From contig DBVK01000031.1 of the NCBI GenBank assembly GCA_002308135.1, forward strand, positions 10,400-20,722: a stretch of DNA of 10,323 bases. The letters run 5' to 3'. A model generated the notes under the pieces. The model made no database searches and was not told where the DNA came from. It was given only the letters and a program-made list of their open reading frames with translations. Below, in pieces: positions 6,758-10,323 of the stretch. Positions within the stretch are counted from its first letter, which is position 1. Each line of letters begins with the position of its first letter. The translations under genes were made by a program, and so were the position numbers. This DNA comes from Bacteroidales bacterium UBA1266. Lineage in GTDB: Bacteria > Bacteroidota > Bacteroidia > Bacteroidales > WCHB1-69.

Positions 6758-9505
6758 TTAGCGGCAAAGCGCTTTGAAGTCGCAGTAAGTGCAGCGTTTG
6801 GTGTCTGTTGAGGGTGCGAATTGTGTTTCGCGCTCCCTGAGTTGCGCCAGCATTTCGCTCAAAAGGGTCTCAAAGATCTGGAAATCATCGGATTCGAATA
6901 CGCTTCTCCCTTGGATGTGCAGCCTCAGGTCTTTGCCCGGAAGCTGGAAGGAGATGATTTCGCCTTGCAGACGGGGGATGTTTTTCGTGCGGTGCAGGAT
7001 GAACATGTAGAGCATGAGCTGCAGGGCCTCCTTGTGGCTGCCGTCAAACAGTGTTTCCATGTCCTCCGCCTGCAGTGAACGTTCCTCCACTTTTCCGGTT
7101 TTGTAGTCCAAAATACAGGTGATGCCGTTACGGAAATCCTCCCGGTCAATGATCCCCCGGAAATGCAGCACGCTGCCGCCGCAAAGCGGCAGTGCGGTTT
7201 CTATGCCTTCCTCCACATGCTGCACCGGATTCCCGCTTTGTCCGTAAACTTTCTGGAAAGCGGACAGGTAATCGCTCAGGTAGCGCAGGCAAAGCTCCAG
7301 AATGAGGCGGTTTTTCTCATGGCAGACATCGTCCGGACGCAGGGATAGCCCGGTCAGCCCCTTGTCACAGAAGGCGTCAATAAGCGCTTCTTTCAGATTG
7401 CCGGTGTCCAGCCGTAGGCCGTTGGGGTTGATGCGCTGCTCCAACAGCTTGTGCAAAACGGTGCCCATGGTGTCCGCCCCGATGGTTTCCTTGGGTTCGT
7501 CGGGTTTTTTCAGGGAAAGCAGATAGCGCAGGTAGAATTTCAAAGGGCATTCCAGGTATGCGTTCAAAGAGGAGGGCGAAAAAACAAAGGTCTGCAGTTT
7601 TTCCTTTACCGCCGCCGTGTAGGGGACGCAAACCTCTTTCTTCTCTGCCGCGCCAGTGGGTAGCGGGCAGATATATTCCTGGATATGAATGTTCGGCAGA
7701 TCTTCCCAATAGGTCTGGATTTGCCGGAGCAGGCGGCTTTTCTCCTTGACTTCGTTGCGGTTGTCCATATTGTAGCACAAATACACCTTGCGCGCCCGCT
7801 GCAACAGCCGGTAAAAGTGGTAGGTCATGATGGCCTCATGGTTCTGGAAGGTCGGCAGGTTATAGGCTTTGCGAAGGTCGAAGGGAAGCAGGCTGCGCTC
7901 CGTTTTGGCATTGGGGATGACCCCTTCGTTGGCGGAAAACAGTATGACGTAATCGTAATCGAGCACCCTGGTCTCCAACATGCCCACCAGCTGCAAGCGG
8001 CTCTTGTGGTCGCTTTTGAAGGGGATGGAGACCCTTCCCAGCAGGTTCTCCGCCAGAAAGCGGGCGGATACCGTGTCCTGTAGCGGCCAGCGTTGCATCA
8101 GGCGGAACAGGGGCTGCATTTTCTCTTGTATAAGGTGCAGCAGGCTCCGGTGCCTTTCCGGCATCTCCTCCCTGTGCAAAAAATCCAGCAAATTGGCCAG
8201 GGCTGTTGTCAGGGAGCTTCCCTCCACTGGAAAAAACAAGGCCTGCAGCGCGGAAATGACGGTTTCGTGCATGCCGGCCTGCTGCATCAGGTGTTGCAAA
8301 TCGTTTTCCGTGTAGAACAGGCGGGAGTCCTTGGTGAAATCCGGCCATTTCTCCGTTGGCAGGCACTCCCTCAGGAAACTGTTCTCGAAAAAATGACGGA
8401 CATCCGTGTGATATAGTTTTTTCCCTTGGCTTGAGGCAAGCCGCTCGCGGTTTTCCCAGGCGGTGAGAAAATGATGGATCAGGGCATAGGCGGGCGTATG
8501 CTGTATGCGGTACTCCATGCTGATGTTGAAATCCTCCGCAGTGATGGCGTACAGCACGGGCAGCAGCAGCTTCTCGTCCGGAAGCGCCACCACGCAGGAT
8601 GCCTCAGGGTCTTTGTGCCGTATCTCCTGCAGCAGGGCGGGCAGTATGGATGCCTGGCTGCTTTCCTGCGGCAGCCCTAACAGCAGCACCTCTTTCTCTT
8701 CCGTATGCAGGTAATCGTGGGAAAGCAAGGTGGTGGGGAAGCGTTTCCGCAGCCCTTGGATAAACTTCCCGACCAGTTCCGGGCTGGTGGCTTTTCCCCC
8801 CTCCGGTTGAAGGTAGGCGGTGTCGCAATCCACAATCATCTCCGCTTTGCCCAGGGAGAAAAGACGCGCCATGATTTCTTCTTCAGCTACAGACAACGCG
8901 CTGAATCCCACAAAAATATGTTTTTCAAAAGGCAGCTCCTTCACCCTCGTTTCCACTTGGCGGAAGGCTTCGCGGTACATCAGGCCCTGGTAGGCTTTCC
9001 CTTCGGCGAGCAGCTTTTCCTGCAGGCGGCGGTAGTAGGCCGGCAGTTCGCGGCAAAAGGCAAGGTAGCGTTGCGAAAGCCGTTCTTCCTCCGGCCGGAA
9101 TTCGTTTTCCATCTCCTTGATATTCAAAAGGGACTCGAAAACAGCCGCACTGTCCGCCAAAGACATGTCCAAGTCGTTGAAATCTTTCAGCATCAGTTGG
9201 GCGTTGCCCGCAAACTGCTGGAAAGAGGCTTCGTCGTCCGGATGCAGCTCCCGGTGCGTTTCAAAAAGCGAGAGCAGCAATTCCTCCTCTTCCGGAACCC
9301 GGCATCCGGAAATCCAGGCCATCCAGTCCGCGATGGAGAACAATGCTGGAAGCAGCATGCTGCCTTTCGCCGCTTTCTGAAGCTCGTCGCGCAAGGCTAG
9401 CCGGGAGCGGTGGGAGGGCAGCACCACGCAATAGCGTTCCAAATCCGGAAAGTTTTCCAGCAGGTGCGCCGCGGTTTCATGGAGAAAAGAAGGAATCTGG
9501 CTCAT
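6758..9505 (-). CDS. AddB-like PD-(D/E)XK nuclease with 4Fe-4S cluster motif
   Basis: 915 residues. Resembles the AddB/RexB subunit of AddAB-type helicase-nucleases, which resect double-strand ends for RecA-dependent repair. The N-terminal part (ERYCVVLPSHRSRLALRDEL) sits where AddB proteins may carry a Walker A, but no GxxGxGK is present, so this half is a helicase-like scaffold without ATP binding. The C-terminal RecB-type nuclease domain is complete: FSPSSLNAYLECPLKFYLRY with Cys653, His685 in MGTVLHKLLEQ, Asp787 in GIIDRED, Asp800 and Lys802 in ILDYKTG, then Gln829 and Tyr833 in QLMLY. Cys905, Cys908 and Cys914 (CTYCDFKALC) at the extreme C-terminus, with Cys653, form the AddB-type iron-sulfur staple. 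Start ATG at 9505-9503, about 18 nt below a TATCTTTG promoter element, with no SD. No AddA-type helicase gene is adjacent: upstream is a divergent lipoprotein gene and downstream a convergent transporter. Confidence 0.93.
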   Translation of the reverse strand: MSQIPSFLHETAAHLLENFPDLERYCVVLPSHRSRLALRDELQKAAKGSMLLPALFSIADWMAWISGCRVPEEEELLLSLFETHRELHPDDEASFQQFAGNAQLMLKDFNDLDMSLADSAAVFESLLNIKEMENEFRPEEERLSQRYLAFCRELPAYYRRLQEKLLAEGKAYQGLMYREAFRQVETRVKELPFEKHIFVGFSALSVAEEEIMARLFSLGKAEMIVDCDTAYLQPEGGKATSPELVGKFIQGLRKRFPTTLLSHDYLHTEEKEVLLLGLPQESSQASILPALLQEIRHKDPEASCVVALPDEKLLLPVLYAITAEDFNISMEYRIQHTPAYALIHHFLTAWENRERLASSQGKKLYHTDVRHFFENSFLRECLPTEKWPDFTKDSRLFYTENDLQHLMQQAGMHETVISALQALFFPVEGSSLTTALANLLDFLHREEMPERHRSLLHLIQEKMQPLFRLMQRWPLQDTVSARFLAENLLGRVSIPFKSDHKSRLQLVGMLETRVLDYDYVILFSANEGVIPNAKTERSLLPFDLRKAYNLPTFQNHEAIMTYHFYRLLQRARKVYLCYNMDNRNEVKEKSRLLRQIQTYWEDLPNIHIQEYICPLPTGAAEKKEVCVPYTAAVKEKLQTFVFSPSSLNAYLECPLKFYLRYLLSLKKPDEPKETIGADTMGTVLHKLLEQRINPNGLRLDTGNLKEALIDAFCDKGLTGLSLRPDDVCHEKNRLILELCLRYLSDYLSAFQKVYGQSGNPVQHVEEGIETALPLCGGSVLHFRGIIDREDFRNGITCILDYKTGKVEERSLQAEDMETLFDGSHKEALQLMLYMFILHRTKNIPRLQGEIISFQLPGKDLRLHIQGRSVFESDDFQIFETLLSEMLAQLRERETQFAPSTDTKRCTYCDFKALCR

Positions 9506-9523
9506 GTGTTTTTTTTAGCGGTG

Positions 9524-9531
9524 CAAAGATA
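9524..9531 (-). promoter_or_regulatory. Bacteroidetes-type -7 element (TATCTTTG) for the nuclease gene
   Basis: The minus strand reads TATCTTTG, an exact match to the TAnnTTTG -7 element of the primary sigma factor of Bacteroidetes. No clear TTTG -33 box is seen at the usual 19-21 bp spacing. The predicted start of transcription is near 9517, giving a leader of only about 12 nt that is mostly a run of eight A ending 3 nt before the ATG. That A-rich leader without Shine-Dalgarno is typical of this phylum. Inferred from motif and position only. Confidence 0.6.
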
Positions 9532-9602
9532 GCAAAAAAAGAGACAGGGCAGGCGCCTTTTTTTTGTTTCCCTCTGCTTGGAAAATCAGCTGTGATAGCC
9601 GG

Positions 9603-9619
9603 TTTCGCCACTTGCGAAA
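9603..9619. repeat. Perfect 6 bp inverted repeat TTTCGC-N5-GCGAAA upstream of the lipoprotein promoter
   Basis: TTTCGC (9603-9608) and GCGAAA (9614-9619) are exact reverse complements with a 5 bp spacer. The dyad ends about 39 bp before the -7 element at 9658, a position suited to an activator or repressor site. Immediately downstream, TTGCGCAA (9624-9631) is a perfect 8 bp palindrome, and TTGCG recurs 12 bp apart (9612 and 9624), close to one helical turn. No regulator is identified; a small dyad of this size can occur by chance. Confidence 0.35.
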
Positions 9620-9648
9620 TAAGTTGCGCAAAATGTTTTTCCTATAAT

Positions 9649-9676
9649 AAATTTGACTACTTTTGCATCCAAATTT
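9649..9676. repeat. 7 bp inverted repeat AAATTTG-N14-CAAATTT bracketing the -7 element
   Basis: AAATTTG (9649-9655) and CAAATTT (9670-9676) are exact reverse complements separated by 14 bp, centred at about 9662 inside the TACTTTTG box and reaching the predicted transcription start. A protein bound to both halves would cover the promoter, so this is a candidate operator. The sequence is AT-rich, so chance is a real alternative. Confidence 0.3.
9658..9665 (+). promoter_or_regulatory. Bacteroidetes-type -7 element (TACTTTTG) for the lipoprotein gene
   Basis: TACTTTTG matches TAnnTTTG exactly and is followed by CATCC. The expected -33 region (around 9633-9640) reads ATGTTTTT, an imperfect TTTG box. 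Transcription would start near 9672, leaving an AT-rich leader of about 25 nt with no Shine-Dalgarno. The element is flanked symmetrically by AAATTTG (9649-9655) and CAAATTT (9670-9676). TATAAT at 9643-9648 also occurs but is less relevant for this phylum. Confidence 0.65.
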
Positions 9677-9696
9677 TAAACAATAAAATCACAATT

Positions 9697-10077
9697 ATGA
9701 AGAAACTGTTCGTTACCTTAATGGCATGCAGCCTTTTCGTCATGGCCGGCTGCAAGGACAAAGAAGAAGTGAAAGACAACAACACCATAAAAGGCGTGAT
9801 TACCTTTTATGATGCGGATTTGGAGGAGACCTATCCTGCGAAGGGCGCCGTCGTCCGCATACACAACGACAAGGCGGAGGCCTATGTTTCTCAGACCACT
9901 GCCGACGCCAACGGCAACTATTCCTTTGCGAAGCTGAAGGACGGAAGCTATCAGGTTTCCGCCGTGCATACGGAGACAGAGCTGTTCGACCAGCCGGAAA
10001 TCTATAAGGCACGCACCGCTTCCTATTCGGTGAAAGGCGAACAGGTGCAGGAGCTTAACATCCTCTGCAAAAAATAG
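9697..10077 (+). CDS. Small lipoprotein with carboxypeptidase-regulatory-like beta domain
   Basis: 126 residues. MKKLFVTLMACSLFVMAGC is a lipoprotein signal peptide with Cys19 as the lipidation site; the ATG at 9697 is chosen because it begins this signal and lies below a phylum-type promoter, although the frame stays open further upstream. Cys19 is followed by K-D-K-E-E, a charged stretch similar to lipoprotein export signals that send Bacteroidetes lipoproteins to the cell surface, so surface exposure is possible. Residues about 31-92 fit a transthyretin-like/CarboxypepD_reg fold: IKGVITFYDADLEE, then AKGAVVRIHN, then TTADANGNYSFAKLKDGSYQ. The rest continues beta-rich to a terminal Cys124. 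Such domains usually occur as modules of TonB-linked outer-membrane systems; here it stands alone. No catalytic motif is present, so an adhesive, structural or binding role is more likely than an enzyme. It precedes serC by 58 bp on the same strand. Confidence 0.85.
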   Translation: MKKLFVTLMACSLFVMAGCKDKEEVKDNNTIKGVITFYDADLEETYPAKGAVVRIHNDKAEAYVSQTTADANGNYSFAKLKDGSYQVSAVHTETELFDQPEIYKARTASYSVKGEQVQELNILCKK

Positions 10078-10135
10078 CGGTATCCGCTGTCTGTATTCTG
10101 AAAATCAAATATTAATCATTATTCATAAAAAAAAC
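10078..10135. other. Lipoprotein-serC intergenic gap
   Basis: 58 bp, AT-rich in its second half. A short hairpin overlaps the lipoprotein stop (ATAGCGG 10074-10080 with CCGCTGT 10084-10090, one G-T pair) but is not followed by a T-tract. No recognisable promoter motif is present. Readthrough into serC is the simplest reading. Confidence 0.4.
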
Positions 10136-10323
10136 ATGAAAACAGCTTACAATTTCAACGCAGGCCCCTGTGTCCTGCCGAAGCAGGCCATTGAGAACAC
10201 TGTCAAGGCCCTCTACGATTTTGACAACACCGGTATCGGTATCGCTGAAATCAGCCACCGCACCCCCGGATGGGAGAAACTGATGGCCGACACCCGTCAG
10301 CTGTGGCGCGACCTGCTGAACAT
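10136..10323 (+). CDS. serC: Phosphoserine aminotransferase SerC (3'-truncated by window)
   Basis: PLP-dependent enzyme that converts 3-phosphohydroxypyruvate to phosphoserine with glutamate in serine synthesis; it also serves pyridoxal phosphate synthesis in bacteria with that route. Only the first 62 codons are in the window. The N-terminus YNFNAGPCVLP is the SerC family opening, and EISHRT holds His41 and Arg42, matching the phosphate-binding pair of E. coli SerC. WEKLMADTRQLWRDLLN continues the match. The PLP lysine lies beyond the edge. The ATG at 10136 is preceded by a run of eight A (10127-10134) plus C, an A-rich leader without Shine-Dalgarno. I see no TAnnTTTG element in the 58 bp gap, so it may be read from the lipoprotein promoter. 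Confidence 0.95.
   Translation, partial: MKTAYNFNAGPCVLPKQAIENTVKALYDFDNTGIGIAEISHRTPGWEKLMADTRQLWRDLLN

Noticed and set aside
6754..6771. Stem CGCTTT/AAAGCG as a bidirectional terminator between convergent genes
   Set aside because: Only 6 bp and no T-tract on either strand.
8705..9400. 231-residue plus-strand open frame inside the nuclease gene
   Set aside because: Antisense shadow of the AddB-like frame.
9548..9565. GC-rich AGGCGCCT followed by eight T as an intrinsic terminator on the plus strand
   Set aside because: The GC part is a loopless palindrome and no plus-strand gene ends upstream of it.
9643..9648. TATAAT as a -10 box for the lipoprotein gene
   Set aside because: The phylum uses TAnnTTTG, and an exact match lies 15 bp downstream at a better distance from the start codon.
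9343..9696. In-frame upstream extension of the lipoprotein gene
   Set aside because: It would run antisense through the nuclease start and across the promoter at 9658, burying the signal peptide; the ATG at 9697 explains the N-terminus.
10074..10090. Hairpin over the lipoprotein stop codon as a terminator
   Set aside because: Seven pairs with one G-T pair, a 3-nt loop and no following T-tract.
1..10323. Signs of a mobile element, phage island or defence system
   Set aside because: No transposase, integrase, tRNA-flanking repeat, CRISPR repeats or toxin-antitoxin pair seen; the genes read as chromosomal with even codon style.

Overview
The window looks like ordinary chromosome of a Bacteroidetes bacterium, most likely a fairly GC-rich Bacteroidales member. 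The grounds are: promoter elements of the Bacteroidetes type (TACTTTTG and TATCTTTG, matching TAnnTTTG); no Shine-Dalgarno sequences, with A-rich leaders instead (a run of eight A just before two of the start codons); an AddB-like nuclease without an ATP-binding motif; and a lipoprotein with acidic and lysine residues right after the lipobox cysteine. The genus cannot be fixed from this sequence. I see no tRNA, rRNA, CRISPR array, insertion sequence, integrase or phage gene.

Layout. Positions 1-6716 (+) are a tight four-gene run: the 3' part of uvrA (excision-repair damage-recognition ATPase, 5' end outside the window), an RlhA-type U32 protein (2 bp gap), an unrecognised single-span membrane protein that may have a lysozyme-like fold (11 bp gap), and a divergent dicarboxylate/amino-acid:cation symporter family (DAACS) transporter (ATGA overlap). 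The spacing implies one transcript and translational coupling of the last pair. Positions 6758-9505 (-) hold a large AddB-like PD-(D/E)XK nuclease with a complete iron-sulfur cysteine set, convergent with the operon across 41 bp. Positions 9506-9696 are a divergent promoter region with one promoter each way and several small symmetrical motifs. Then come a small lipoprotein with a carboxypeptidase-regulatory-like beta domain (9697-10077, +) and the start of serC (10136 onward, +), cut by the window edge.

Functions. uvrA and the nuclease belong to DNA repair and recombination, the U32 protein to RNA modification, the transporter to solute uptake, and serC to serine and pyridoxal phosphate synthesis. 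No obvious new defence or mobile system is present. The points most worth following are: (1) the transporter has lost residues that define both cation sites and acidic-substrate recognition in this family; (2) it is translationally coupled to a membrane-anchored, possibly lysozyme-fold protein I cannot name; (3) the UvrA zinc module next to the insertion domain lacks one of four cysteines; (4) the lipoprotein promoter carries operator-like dyads.
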